From Actinomycetes bacterium (GTDB taxonomy: Bacteria > Actinomycetota > Actinomycetes > Propionibacteriales > Propionibacteriaceae): 20,855 bases of DNA. The position numbers and the translations under genes are program-made. The DNA is taken from assembly GCA_023393755.1 (NCBI GenBank), contig JAEXCA010000144.1, positions 1 through 20,855 of the forward strand. Direction: 5' to 3'. Of the stretch, positions 7,508 to 14,801 are shown one piece after another. Below the pieces are notes generated by a model, which was not told the DNA's origin, did no database searches, and saw only the letters and a list, made by a program, of their open reading frames with translations. The first letter of the stretch is position 1. Every line of letters begins with the position of its first letter.

Positions 7508-8690
7508 GCCGGAGCGGGTGGAACGCCTGCTGAACCACCCGGAGGTGGGCCGGGTCTTCGACGGCCACCAGTTCCACGAGGCCGGCGGCGGCTGGACGGT
7601 CACCGAGGCACTGATCGACGCCGGCGCCGGCATCGGCGGCTACCGGGAGAACCTGACCGAACCGCTGCTCCGGGCGGCCCGCGCCATCCTCCGGCTGCTC
7701 ACCGAGAGCGGAATCGGCGGGCTCCGGGTCGGCTCCTCGAGCTGGGCCGAGCAGGCGCACTTCCGCGCCCTGCTGGATCAGGCCGGGACGGCCGCACCCA
7801 CGCTGACCGGGGGCGGGCCGGTGCTGACCGACAGCGAGCCGGCGTCGGATCGTCAGCGCTGGATCACCGGCGACGCCGAACTGGCGCGGGCCCTGGACGT
7901 CGCCGTCCTGGAGGGCAGCGGCTGGGCGGTGTTCCAGACCGACGACCCGGGCTTCGCCGGCGCCGGCGTCCGGGCGGCCCACGCCGGGGGCCTCGGGGTT
8001 GCGCTGCGCGGGCCGGTGGGTGCCGCGAGCGAGTTGGCCGAGAACGATCTGTTCACCGGCGTCGGGAACCTGGTCCGACGGCGGACCGCGGATCGCGGCC
8101 TTACGGTGCTCAGCGCCTGGGCGGAGGCACCGCCGGACGTCCCGCTGCGACACGCCGCCGAGCTGGCCGAACGCGGAGTCGGCCTGACCAGCGAACTGCT
8201 CACCCTGCACCGCAGCGTCTTCCTCCGGGAGGCGCTCCAGGCACCCTTCCTGGAGGAGAACGTCGCGATCCTGCCGCACGTCCGCTGGGTGATGCAGATG
8301 CGGCGCGGTACCGGCTACGTCGCCGGACGCTCCGCGCTGCGCGAGCACACCGGGCTCTCCGAACCCACCCGCGCCGAGGCGAAGCAGGCTGCCGAGGGCT
8401 GGCGGCGGCTGACCGAGGCGGTCGGCCGGCTGCATGCCGGGGGCGTCCGGATCCTGCCCGCTTCCACCGCGCCGCAGCTCACCCTGCTGCCGGGCTTCGG
8501 CCTGAAGGAGGAACTGGTCTGCCTGGCGGCGGCCGGAGTGCCGCTGGAAGAACTGCTCGCCCGGGCCACCGACCGCTCCTGGCTGGCCCTGGCCGGCCGC
8601 CCGCTGCTGCTGGCCAGCGACCAGGATCCGCGCGACCCCGCCCGGTTCCTGGCCCGCCTCTCCCCCTGGACGGAACCATCCGAAGGTTGA
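7500..8690 (+). CDS. Amidohydrolase-like protein lacking metal ligands
   Basis: The 396-residue protein has the layout of imidazolonepropionase-like amidohydrolases: LRAARAILRLLTESGIGGLRVGS (strand-turn following the helix), AAHAGGLGVALRG, and a C-terminal block LHAGGVRILPASTAP then LPGFGLKEELVCLAAAGVP. In active members the corresponding places carry HxH, two further His and the GTD aspartate; here they read as non-ligand residues (VALRG for VAVH, ASTA for GTDA). A metal-dependent reaction is therefore doubtful. Amidohydrolases occur in other RiPP clusters, such as bottromycin, but not in streptococcal SLS. It ends the TOMM operon; its stop codon lies inside the shared bipartite DNA element. 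A ggagga stretch nine bases before the ATG supports the start. Confidence 0.62.
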   Translation: MLEPERVERLLNHPEVGRVFDGHQFHEAGGGWTVTEALIDAGAGIGGYRENLTEPLLRAARAILRLLTESGIGGLRVGSSSWAEQAHFRALLDQAGTAAPTLTGGGPVLTDSEPASDRQRWITGDAELARALDVAVLEGSGWAVFQTDDPGFAGAGVRAAHAGGLGVALRGPVGAASELAENDLFTGVGNLVRRRTADRGLTVLSAWAEAPPDVPLRHAAELAERGVGLTSELLTLHRSVFLREALQAPFLEENVAILPHVRWVMQMRRGTGYVAGRSALREHTGLSEPTRAEAKQAAEGWRRLTEAVGRLHAGGVRILPASTAPQLTLLPGFGLKEELVCLAAAGVPLEELLARATDRSWLALAGRPLLLASDQDPRDPARFLARLSPWTEPSEG

Positions 8691-8720
8691 TGGTGACGCC
8701 TCGGCCGATGCGGTTGACTG
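8682..8720 (+). promoter_or_regulatory. Bipartite element, copy B, upstream of the peptide gene
   Basis: The bases aaggttgatggt (8683-8694) and TTGACTG (8714-8720) repeat copy A (129-140 and 160-166) with the same 19-base gap, while only about five of the 19 gap bases agree. The element overlaps the stop codon of the amidohydrolase-like gene and ends 62 bases before the ATG of the secreted peptide gene. No clear sigma-70 promoter (-35/-10 pair) could be placed at a fixed distance in both copies, so the conserved blocks are more likely an activator or repressor site than core promoter. Binding by the neighbouring response regulator is inference. Confidence 0.55.
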
Positions 8721-8782
8721 GCAGCAGCGGTCGCCACCGTCAGGGGTGCCGTCGGCCGCTTGCCGTCTGGAAGGAGCCTGCG

Positions 8783-8932
8783 ATGCGCAGGATTGCGGCG
8801 TTCGTCGCTTGTCTGGTCATGTCGACCGGAGTCGTCGTTCCGGCCGGACCGGTCTCGGCCGGCCCGGTGGAACCGCAGGGGCTGCAGGATCTGATCTGTT
8901 TCATGATGCCCTGGCTGTGCCGTGTGAGATGA
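8783..8932 (+). CDS. Small secreted peptide, candidate signal for the adjacent kinase
   Basis: The 49-residue product begins MRRIAAFVACLVM, a typical Sec signal peptide, with a probable cleavage site VSA-GP after residue 26. The mature part would be 23 residues, ending LICFMMPWLCRVR, with Cys39 and Cys46 spaced C-x6-C and able to form a disulfide. The ATG was chosen because ggaaggag lies eight bases upstream; the longer reading frame from 8687 adds a non-hydrophobic N terminus and starts inside the upstream gene. The sensor kinase gene starts eight bases after its stop, and a DNA element shared with the TOMM operon lies upstream. I do not know a family. A pheromone role is inferred from context only. 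Confidence 0.6.
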   Translation: MRRIAAFVACLVMSTGVVVPAGPVSAGPVEPQGLQDLICFMMPWLCRVR

Positions 8933-8939
8933 TCGGACG

Positions 8940-10124
8940 GTGGCCCCCACCCCCCGTCGAACGGGCCGCGCACCTGAGATAACAGCGCGGGCGCCGGCCT
9001 GGGCGGTCGCGCTCCTGGGGGGCGTCCTGCTGTGGTCATTGGGCACCGATCTGCGCTCGGTGTTCGAAACGTCGGGTGGCTGGTCGTGGGGGTTGCTGCC
9101 GCTGGTGGCGAAGGTGATCCTCGATCACGGCTCCCTGGTGCTGGTCGGCGTGCGTCCCTACGCCGCCGCGATCGCGATCTGGATCGTGCTGCCGATCACC
9201 GTCGCCAGCGGTCACATTGGCACCACGGTGCTCAGCGTGCCGGGGGTCACCGCCGGCGTGCTGGCGCTGTGCCGTCCCCGGTTCGCCGCCCTGCATCTGG
9301 CGGTCTGCGGGGTCTGGGTGGCGGTGCACGCCGCGTCGGGCACCGATCCGATGACCGGCTGGACGCTGGTGCTGTTCCTGGTCCCGGCGATCACCGGCGG
9401 GCTGGTCACCCGGTGGTTCCTGACCCGGATCGCCCGGGAACGGGAGCGCAGCCGGCGGGCGACCGCGCTGGCCACCAGGGTGCGCGAGCAGGAACGGCTC
9501 GAACTCTCCCGTGAACTGCACGACGTGGTGGCCAGTGGCCTGGCCCTGATCTCGCTGGAGACCTCCAGCGTGGAGGATTCCGAGGATCCCGCCGAGTTGC
9601 GGCAGGCGCTCGCCACCGTGCAGCAGACCTCCCGGGCTGCCGCTGCCGAACTCCGGCTGCTGGTCAGAACCCTGCGGGAGCCGGCCGGGGAGTCGTCCGG
9701 CAGCCCGCTGGCGGAGTTCCGCCGCGCCGGCACCCTCGCCGAGGTCACCCGCGAGGTGGTCCAGGCCCTGATCGAGCACGGGTTCGAGGTGGAACTGGAT
9801 CTGCGGGCGTTCGACGGCATCCGGGCCGAGGAACTGCAGCCGTCGGTGCTCCACTCCTACCTGCGGATCCTCCAGGAGGCGACCACCAACGTCATCAAGC
9901 ATGCGCCGCCGGGCGCGGCCTGTTCGGTCACCGGAGCGATCCGGGACGGCCACCTCTCGATCCGGATCGCCAACCGGCCCGACGGGCCCACCCCGGCCGG
10001 CTCCGACGGCGTCGGGCTGAAGGGGATCGAGGAGCGGGCGATGCTGACCTCGGGCACCGTCAGCTACGGCGAGGAGCAGGGTCGGTGGGTGGTGGAGGCC
10101 AGCCTGCCGCTGCGTCCGTCCTGA
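8940..10124 (+). CDS. NarL-family sensor histidine kinase (HisKA_3)
   Basis: The 394-residue membrane kinase has about five hydrophobic segments in residues 17-165, a cytoplasmic linker rich in Arg/Glu, the HisKA_3 phosphorylation motif RELHDVV (His194) and an HATPase_c domain with EATTNVIKHA (Asn317) and GVGLKGIEER. There is little extracytoplasmic sequence, so the signal is probably sensed in or near the membrane, as in peptide sensors. The GTG start follows the small peptide gene closely without a clear Shine-Dalgarno sequence. GATGAT (8928-8933) lies six bases before the GTG, so a separate leaderless transcript is possible. Its partner is very likely the convergent response regulator 12 bases downstream. 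Confidence 0.9.
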   Translation: MAPTPRRTGRAPEITARAPAWAVALLGGVLLWSLGTDLRSVFETSGGWSWGLLPLVAKVILDHGSLVLVGVRPYAAAIAIWIVLPITVASGHIGTTVLSVPGVTAGVLALCRPRFAALHLAVCGVWVAVHAASGTDPMTGWTLVLFLVPAITGGLVTRWFLTRIARERERSRRATALATRVREQERLELSRELHDVVASGLALISLETSSVEDSEDPAELRQALATVQQTSRAAAAELRLLVRTLREPAGESSGSPLAEFRRAGTLAEVTREVVQALIEHGFEVELDLRAFDGIRAEELQPSVLHSYLRILQEATTNVIKHAPPGAACSVTGAIRDGHLSIRIANRPDGPTPAGSDGVGLKGIEERAMLTSGTVSYGEEQGRWVVEASLPLRPS

Positions 10125-10125
10125 G

Positions 10126-10138
10126 GATCGCCACGATC
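10126..10138. terminator. Short hairpin between convergent kinase and regulator genes
   Basis: GATCG (10126-10130) pairs perfectly with CGATC (10134-10138) across a 3-base loop. The hairpin sits in the 12-base gap between two convergent stop codons and runs into the regulator's stop. It is short and has no U-run, so termination is weakly supported. Transcripts from both sides would otherwise run into each other as antisense RNA. Confidence 0.22.
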
Positions 10139-10847
10139 AGGTCGCGCGCTCGTCCACGCCGAGCGAGGGATTCACCAGGCCCAGTTCGTAGCAGCGGATC
10201 AGCACCTGCAGCCGGTCGCTGACCCCGAGCTTGGTGGTGATGTGGTTGAGGTAGGTCTTGACCGTGGCCTCGGTGAGGAGCATGTGACGCGCGATCGCCC
10301 GGTTGCTCAACCCCCGGGCCAGCCAGGTCACCACCTCGGTCTCGCGCTCGGTCAGGGTGAGCGGACCGGCGGCCGTGACCACCGCGGTGGGCCGGTCCGC
10401 CTCGTCGGTCGCGTACTCGGCCAGCAGCCGCACCAGCGCGGGCGAGATCGCGAAGTGGCCGTCCTGGCCGAGCACCGTCCGCATCGCATCGAAGAGTTCG
10501 GTGGTCGAACAGTCCTTCAGCAGGTACCCGCTGGCGCCGGCCCGGATCATCGGCAGCAGGTGCTCGGCGGTCGGGAAGGTGGTCAGCGCGATCACCCGGG
10601 CGTCGGGGACCAGCCGGGTGATCTGGCGGGTGGCCTCGATCCCGGTCATCCTGGGCAGCTTGATGTCCATCAGCACGATGTCGGGGCGGTGCCGGACGCA
10701 CAGGCTGACCGCCTCCTCGCCGTTGGCGGCCTCGGCCACCAGCCGGAAATCGTCGCGACGGCTCAGGATCCGGACCAGGGCGGCGCGCATCAGCGGCTCG
10801 TCCTCGGCGATCATCACGTGGTGCGGGCGCTGGGCGATGGAGTCCAT
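10137..10847 (-). CDS. NarL/FixJ-family response regulator
   Basis: The 236-residue protein has a receiver domain (about 10-130) with the acidic pair Glu15/Asp16, the phosphoacceptor Asp61 in VLMDIKLP, LTTF and the conserved Lys of GYLLKD, followed by a LuxR-type helix-turn-helix (about 165-225) with LTLTERETEVVTWLARGLSN and TVKTYLNHITTKLG. The ATG is preceded on the minus strand by gcaggaag. It lies tail-to-tail with the NarL-type kinase, which is its likely partner. Candidate targets are the repeated element upstream of the TOMM operon and the peptide gene, and the inverted repeat in its own upstream region. A very long minus-strand extension upstream of the ATG runs through pnuC and is rejected. 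Confidence 0.93.
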   Translation of the reverse strand: MDSIAQRPHHVMIAEDEPLMRAALVRILSRRDDFRLVAEAANGEEAVSLCVRHRPDIVLMDIKLPRMTGIEATRQITRLVPDARVIALTTFPTAEHLLPMIRAGASGYLLKDCSTTELFDAMRTVLGQDGHFAISPALVRLLAEYATDEADRPTAVVTAAGPLTLTERETEVVTWLARGLSNRAIARHMLLTEATVKTYLNHITTKLGVSDRLQVLIRCYELGLVNPSLGVDERAT

Positions 10848-10869
10848 CAGGATGCTTCCTGCCGGGGGT

Positions 10870-10888
10870 GCAGACGCCTTCAGTCTGC
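10870..10888. promoter_or_regulatory. Inverted repeat in the regulator/pnuC divergent region
   Basis: GCAGAC (10870-10875) and GTCTGC (10883-10888) form a perfect inverted repeat around a 7-base centre, in the 69-base region between the divergent response-regulator and pnuC genes. It is placed to act as an operator for either gene. No second copy was noticed in the window. Confidence 0.35.
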
Positions 10889-10903
10889 CAGGCTGCGACG
10901 CTC

Positions 10904-10909
10904 TACGCT
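10904..10909 (+). promoter_or_regulatory. -10 element TACGCT of a probable leaderless pnuC promoter
   Basis: TACGCT fits the actinobacterial TAnnnT -10 pattern and lies seven bases before the GTG of pnuC, so transcription should start at or next to the start codon. No Shine-Dalgarno sequence is present. The same hexamer lies six bases before the MoxR ATG at 12577. No convincing -35 was found. Confidence 0.45.
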
Positions 10910-10916
10910 GTCGGTC

Positions 10917-11528
10917 GTGCTCGACTGGCTGATTGCGAACTGGACCGAGGTGCTGGGTTTCACCACCGGCGCCGTCTGCGTGGTGCTGGCGGTGCTGCGG
11001 AATGTCTGGACCTACCCGATCGGCCTGGCCAACAATCTGGTCTTCATCGGCCTGTTCGCGGTCAACGGGCTGTACGCCACCGCCGGGCTGCAGGTGGTGT
11101 TCGCCGTCCTGGCCGTCCACGGCTGGCTGCGCTGGACCCGCGGGGTCGAGCAGGATTCGGACTACATCGGCTCCACCCCGAGACGGGCCGTGCTGCCGCT
11201 GGTGCTGGCCGGGTTGGTGGCCGCGGCCGTCCTGGCCTGGGTGCTGAGCAGCTTCACCGATTCGACCGTCGCGGTGCCGGACGCCGCCGCGACCGCCGGC
11301 AGCCTGGCCGCCCAGTACATGCTGAACCGCAAGTGGATCCAGAACTGGTTCGTCTGGCTGGGGGTCGACATCGGCTACGTCTGGCTCTACCTGGTGACCG
11401 GTCTGACCCTGACCGCGGTGCTCTACGCCGGGTTCGCGGTGCTGACCATCACCGGCTACCTCAGCTGGCGGGCCATCGCCCGTCGCAATGCTGCGGCCGG
11501 GAGCCGGGAGCCGGTTGATGTCCACTGA
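10917..11528 (+). CDS. pnuC: PnuC-like nicotinamide riboside transporter
   Basis: The 203-residue membrane protein has the PnuC fold pattern: about seven hydrophobic segments, YPIGLANNLVFIGLF near the N terminus and RKWIQNWFVWLGVDIGYVWLYL near the C terminus, matching the family's NW..W...D motif. PnuC proteins facilitate uptake of nicotinamide riboside, trapped by phosphorylation inside the cell. The downstream NadR-like gene overlaps it by 11 bases, which supports this substrate. The GTG start has a -10-like TACGCT seven bases upstream and no ribosome site, so the mRNA is probably leaderless. It is divergent from the response regulator but functionally unrelated to the TOMM cluster as far as can be seen. 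Confidence 0.9.
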   Translation: MLDWLIANWTEVLGFTTGAVCVVLAVLRNVWTYPIGLANNLVFIGLFAVNGLYATAGLQVVFAVLAVHGWLRWTRGVEQDSDYIGSTPRRAVLPLVLAGLVAAAVLAWVLSSFTDSTVAVPDAAATAGSLAAQYMLNRKWIQNWFVWLGVDIGYVWLYLVTGLTLTAVLYAGFAVLTITGYLSWRAIARRNAAAGSREPVDVH

Positions 11529-12552
11529 GCCGAACCGGTTCCGGCACGGTCTGGTGCTGGGCAAGTTCTATCCGCCGCACGCCGGGCACCACCACCTGAT
11601 CCGCACCGCGCTGCGGGCCTGCGACCGGGTGACCGTCGAGGTGCTGGCCTCCCAGGTCGAGTCGATCTCGCTGGCCGACCGGTTGGCGTGGTTGCGCGAG
11701 GACCACCCGACCGCCCGGGTGGTGGGCGGGACGGACGAGGCCGAGGTCGACTACGACTCCCCCGCCGCCTGGGACGCCCACCTGATCCCGATCCGGGCGC
11801 TGCTGGACGAGCCGGTGGACGCGGTGTTCACCTCCGACCCCTACGGCGCCGAACTGGCCCGCCGGCTGGACGCACACTGGGTTCAGTTCGACCCGGGTCG
11901 CACCGACAATCAGGTCTCCGGCACGGCCGTCCGGGGTGACCTGGCGGGTCACTGGCACGAACTCTCCGCCGCCACCCGCGCCGGACTGGCCGTCCGGGTG
12001 GTCGTCCTGGGCGCCGAATCCACCGGCAGCACCACCCTGGCCGAGGACCTGGCCGCCCGCTTCGGTGCGGCCTGGGTGCCCGAGTACGGCCGGGAGCACA
12101 CCTTCACCCGCGACGGCGGCCTGGCCGAACCGTGGCGCCCCGACGAGTTCGACCTGATCGTGGACCGGCAGATCGCCTGGGAGGACGCCGCGCTGCGCCG
12201 CACCCCCGTCCCGCTGCTGGTCTGCGACACCGACGTGCTGGCCACCGCGCTGTGGCACGAGCGCTACGTCGGCACCCCGGCGCCACGCATCCTTCAGCGC
12301 GCCGCCGAGCACCAGCCCGCGCTCTACCTGCTGACCGGCGACGAGATCCCCTGGGTGGACGACGGCTCCCGGGACGGCGAGCACATCCGCCACGCCATGC
12401 AGCAGCGCTTCCGGGAGGCGCTGGCCGCCCAGCCCGTCCCCTGGGTCGAGGTGCGGGGCACACCCGCCGAGCGGCTCGCCCGGGCGGTGCCGCTGGTCGA
12501 ACAGGTGGTCGCCCAGCGGACGAGATTCGCGCCGCCGTTGGAACAACGCTGA
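11518..12552 (+). CDS. nadR: NadR-like NMN adenylyltransferase / ribosylnicotinamide kinase
   Basis: The 344-residue cytosolic protein combines an N-terminal nucleotidyltransferase (GKFYPPHAGH, with HxGH at residues 21-24) with a C-terminal P-loop kinase domain starting at about residue 160. Together with PnuC it would convert imported nicotinamide riboside to NMN and then NAD. The N-terminal helix-turn-helix repressor domain of enterobacterial NadR is absent. The kinase P-loop reads GAESTGSTTL (165-174); the usual Walker lysine is Ser171. I recall similar lysine-less loops in other actinobacterial NadR-like proteins, so this may be lineage-normal rather than damage. The ATG overlaps the end of pnuC, implying coupled translation. 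Confidence 0.88.
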   Translation: MSTEPNRFRHGLVLGKFYPPHAGHHHLIRTALRACDRVTVEVLASQVESISLADRLAWLREDHPTARVVGGTDEAEVDYDSPAAWDAHLIPIRALLDEPVDAVFTSDPYGAELARRLDAHWVQFDPGRTDNQVSGTAVRGDLAGHWHELSAATRAGLAVRVVVLGAESTGSTTLAEDLAARFGAAWVPEYGREHTFTRDGGLAEPWRPDEFDLIVDRQIAWEDAALRRTPVPLLVCDTDVLATALWHERYVGTPAPRILQRAAEHQPALYLLTGDEIPWVDDGSRDGEHIRHAMQQRFREALAAQPVPWVEVRGTPAERLARAVPLVEQVVAQRTRFAPPLEQR

Positions 12553-12564
12553 CCGCGCCGTAAC

Positions 12565-12570
12565 TACGCT
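12565..12570 (+). promoter_or_regulatory. -10 element TACGCT of a probable leaderless MoxR-operon promoter
   Basis: TACGCT lies six bases before the ATG at 12577 in a 24-base gap after the NadR-like gene. There is no Shine-Dalgarno sequence. The same hexamer stands seven bases before the pnuC start. A leaderless transcript starting at the ATG is likely. No clear -35 was found. Confidence 0.42.
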
Positions 12571-12576
12571 GAGCCC

Positions 12577-14145
12577 ATGGCCGACCGCTGGAACAAGCTC
12601 TCCGCTTCGCCGACCACCCATGGCGGGCCGGCCTCCCTGGAGCCGCGCACCACGGCCGACCTGTTCACCCCGCCCGGGAAAGCCGCCGAGGTCGATCTCG
12701 ACGAGAAGCTCCGCCGCGCCTACTACTGGCTGGTCAACCGCGCGGTGATCTCGCCCTACTACGACATCGAGTTCACCCACGGCAGCCCGCTGTCCTACCA
12801 GTTCGGGGACGCCGGCGCGCGGCTCACCCTGCCGCGGGATCCGTCCTTCGCCTCGAACGTGCTGATTCCGCTGCTCACCTTCGCGGTCGGCGGCAAGTGC
12901 CTGCTGGTCGGCGGCCCGGGACGGGGCAAGACCACCATCGCCGTGCTGATGGGCGTGCTGGCCGGCTCCTCGCCCGAGGAGGTGCGCCGCGGCGTCCAGC
13001 AGGGCCAGCCGCAGCTCACGATCAGCGACCTGGTCGGCATCCCGTTGCCCCGCGACCTGGTCAACGCCAGCCGGCTGGCCGACATCGGCATCGCCTGGCG
13101 GGAATGGCTGACCCGGCCGGTGAAGATCGTGGACGAGTACAACCGCATCCCCACCAAGACCCAGTCGGCACTGCTCACCATGGTGGCCGAGGGCTATGTG
13201 GAGAGTCACGACCAGCTGCACCGCACCGATCCCGGGCAGGGCACCGAGAGCTGGTTCTTCACCGCCAACGACGACGCCGGCGGCGGCACCTTCCCGGTGA
13301 TCCAGGCACTGAAGGACCGGATGGACGTCACGGTGGCCGCGCTGGGCTTCAACAGCCGCTTCTTCAGCGAGCTGGTCGCCCGGGTCGAGGCCGGCGAGAA
13401 GCCGGAGGATCACGTCCCGGCAGAGCTGGTCTTCACCCCCGCCGAGCAGACCGCCATGCTGGCCCGCATCCGCGCCGTGCCGCTGCCCCGTCCGGTGCAG
13501 CGCCGGCTGGAGTTCTTCTTCAGCCACTTCGAGTTCGCCCAGCACGGCGGACGCCAGTTCGAGTACCGCACCAAGGACACCGTGACCACCGCCGGCGGCC
13601 GGGTCAGCGAGGTGATCGAGGCCAACACCGGTGCCGACCAGCAGGTGGATCTCGGCGCGCAGACCCTGAACAGCCTCTCGGTGCGCAGCCTGCAGAGCCT
13701 GATCCTGTACGCCAAGGCGATGGCCTGGTTCCGCGGCCGCTCCGAGGTGGGGTTGGTGGACGTCGCGGCGGTGCTGCCGTTCGCGCTGCGCGGCAAGCTG
13801 CTGCCCAACCCGACGCACCCGCGGTTCGACGTCGGCGCCGAGCCCGAACTGGCCAGCGACCTGACCAGCTGGCTGGCCAGCCTGTTCGCCGAGTCGAACC
13901 GGCAGTTCGACGCCCTCGGCCTCGCGGTGGACGATCCGGTCGGTGCCCTGCTGGCCGAGTTCGACCGCGGCCTGGAGGGGCTCAGCGCGCTGGAGACCAG
14001 CCAGCGGATCACCGCCGTCGAGGCGCAGCTGCACACCATCGCCTCGTCCGGAAAGCTCTACGGACGCCACTTCGACGACCTCGCGGCGCTGAAGTACCTG
14101 CACCAGCGCTACTCCGGCTACCTGCGCTGGGTCCAGGGACGGTAG
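12577..14145 (+). CDS. MoxR-type AAA+ ATPase
   Basis: The 522-residue protein has a MoxR/AAA_5 ATPase core: Walker A GGPGRGKTT (112-120, Lys118), Walker B VKIVDEYNR (Asp186, Glu187), sensor-1-like FFTANDD, and a pore-side segment FPVIQALKDRMDV typical of MoxR. The roughly 90-residue N-terminal extension and the long C-terminal part (about 330-522) are larger than in classical 320-residue MoxR proteins. It heads a five-gene set with tight spacing or overlap. MoxR proteins usually act as chaperones for a VWA protein encoded nearby, and a VWA protein is found two genes on (14956). The actual client here is unknown. Confidence 0.9.
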   Translation: MADRWNKLSASPTTHGGPASLEPRTTADLFTPPGKAAEVDLDEKLRRAYYWLVNRAVISPYYDIEFTHGSPLSYQFGDAGARLTLPRDPSFASNVLIPLLTFAVGGKCLLVGGPGRGKTTIAVLMGVLAGSSPEEVRRGVQQGQPQLTISDLVGIPLPRDLVNASRLADIGIAWREWLTRPVKIVDEYNRIPTKTQSALLTMVAEGYVESHDQLHRTDPGQGTESWFFTANDDAGGGTFPVIQALKDRMDVTVAALGFNSRFFSELVARVEAGEKPEDHVPAELVFTPAEQTAMLARIRAVPLPRPVQRRLEFFFSHFEFAQHGGRQFEYRTKDTVTTAGGRVSEVIEANTGADQQVDLGAQTLNSLSVRSLQSLILYAKAMAWFRGRSEVGLVDVAAVLPFALRGKLLPNPTHPRFDVGAEPELASDLTSWLASLFAESNRQFDALGLAVDDPVGALLAEFDRGLEGLSALETSQRITAVEAQLHTIASSGKLYGRHFDDLAALKYLHQRYSGYLRWVQGR

Positions 14146-14147
14146 CC

Positions 14148-14801
14148 GTGCTCACCGTCCAGCCGATGCAGGCGGTCAACGCCGGCGTCCAGCCCGCCGA
14201 CCCGCCGGTGCCACGGCTCTCGCCGGAGGAACTGGAGACCGCCACCGCGAACCTGACCGCCTGGGGCGGTGAGGCGGCACTCTTCCGTCACTTCCTGGCA
14301 GCCGGGCTGGCCACGCGGACGGCGGCGGATCCCCATCAGCTGGCGGCCCTGGCCGGCTGGCGGTCCGGTGCGCTGAACCTGCGGTTCGAGGCGCTGCGGC
14401 TGCTGCCCACGCTGCCGGCTCCGGCCGCCGCGGCCACCCTGGGGTTCGCCGCGACCGAGGTTGCCGACTTCATCGAACTGCAGCAGCTCGACCCGTACTG
14501 GTGGCCGGGCCGCGCGGCCGCCCGCGGGGCGGTGCTGCGAGCCGGTGGCTTCGCCGGGCTGGGCGGAACCTGGACCGCTCCGCCGGCCCGTGCCGGACGG
14601 GGTGCGATCACCGGACGCTGGGTGATCCTGGCCGGCGACACCTGGTGGCAGCTGGACGCCGACGTGTTCGGCTCCCTGCTCACCGCCCTGGACGAGGAGC
14701 CGGAGTGCGGACCGGACACCGACCCGTCCGGCGTCCGGATCGTGGTCTCGCCGGACACCTACGTGGTGGAGCTCACCGTGCCGGCGGAGGCGTCCCGATG
14801 A
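14148..14801 (+). CDS. Hypothetical protein of the MoxR/VWA operon (217 aa)
   Basis: I do not recognise a family. The GTG lies two bases after the MoxR stop. The protein appears soluble: the first 30 residues are low-complexity and Pro/Ala-rich, residues 35-110 are alpha-helical with Ala/Leu repeats, and the C-terminal 90 residues look beta-rich (GRWVILAGDTWWQLD, IVVSPDTYVVELTV). It contains conspicuous aromatic positions (DPYWWPGR). A second possible start is the ATG at 14166. Its stop overlaps an ATG (ATGA at 14798) of a small open frame. The conserved position between MoxR and VWA suggests an adaptor or client role. Confidence 0.8.
   Translation: MLTVQPMQAVNAGVQPADPPVPRLSPEELETATANLTAWGGEAALFRHFLAAGLATRTAADPHQLAALAGWRSGALNLRFEALRLLPTLPAPAAAATLGFAATEVADFIELQQLDPYWWPGRAAARGAVLRAGGFAGLGGTWTAPPARAGRGAITGRWVILAGDTWWQLDADVFGSLLTALDEEPECGPDTDPSGVRIVVSPDTYVVELTVPAEASR

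Noticed and set aside
8687..8782. 81-codon version of the small secreted peptide
   Set aside because: The extra 32 residues would bury the signal peptide and start inside the preceding gene; the ATG at 8783 has a ribosome site.
11513..11520. Third copy of the GGTTGATG block, at the end of pnuC
   Set aside because: Only eight bases match, the TTGACTG block is absent at the right distance, and it lies in coding sequence around the nadR start.
11461..14103. 880-codon minus-strand open frame opposite NadR and MoxR genes
   Set aside because: Composition is a Gly/Gln/Val/Arg-rich shadow of two well-supported plus-strand genes with clear motifs.
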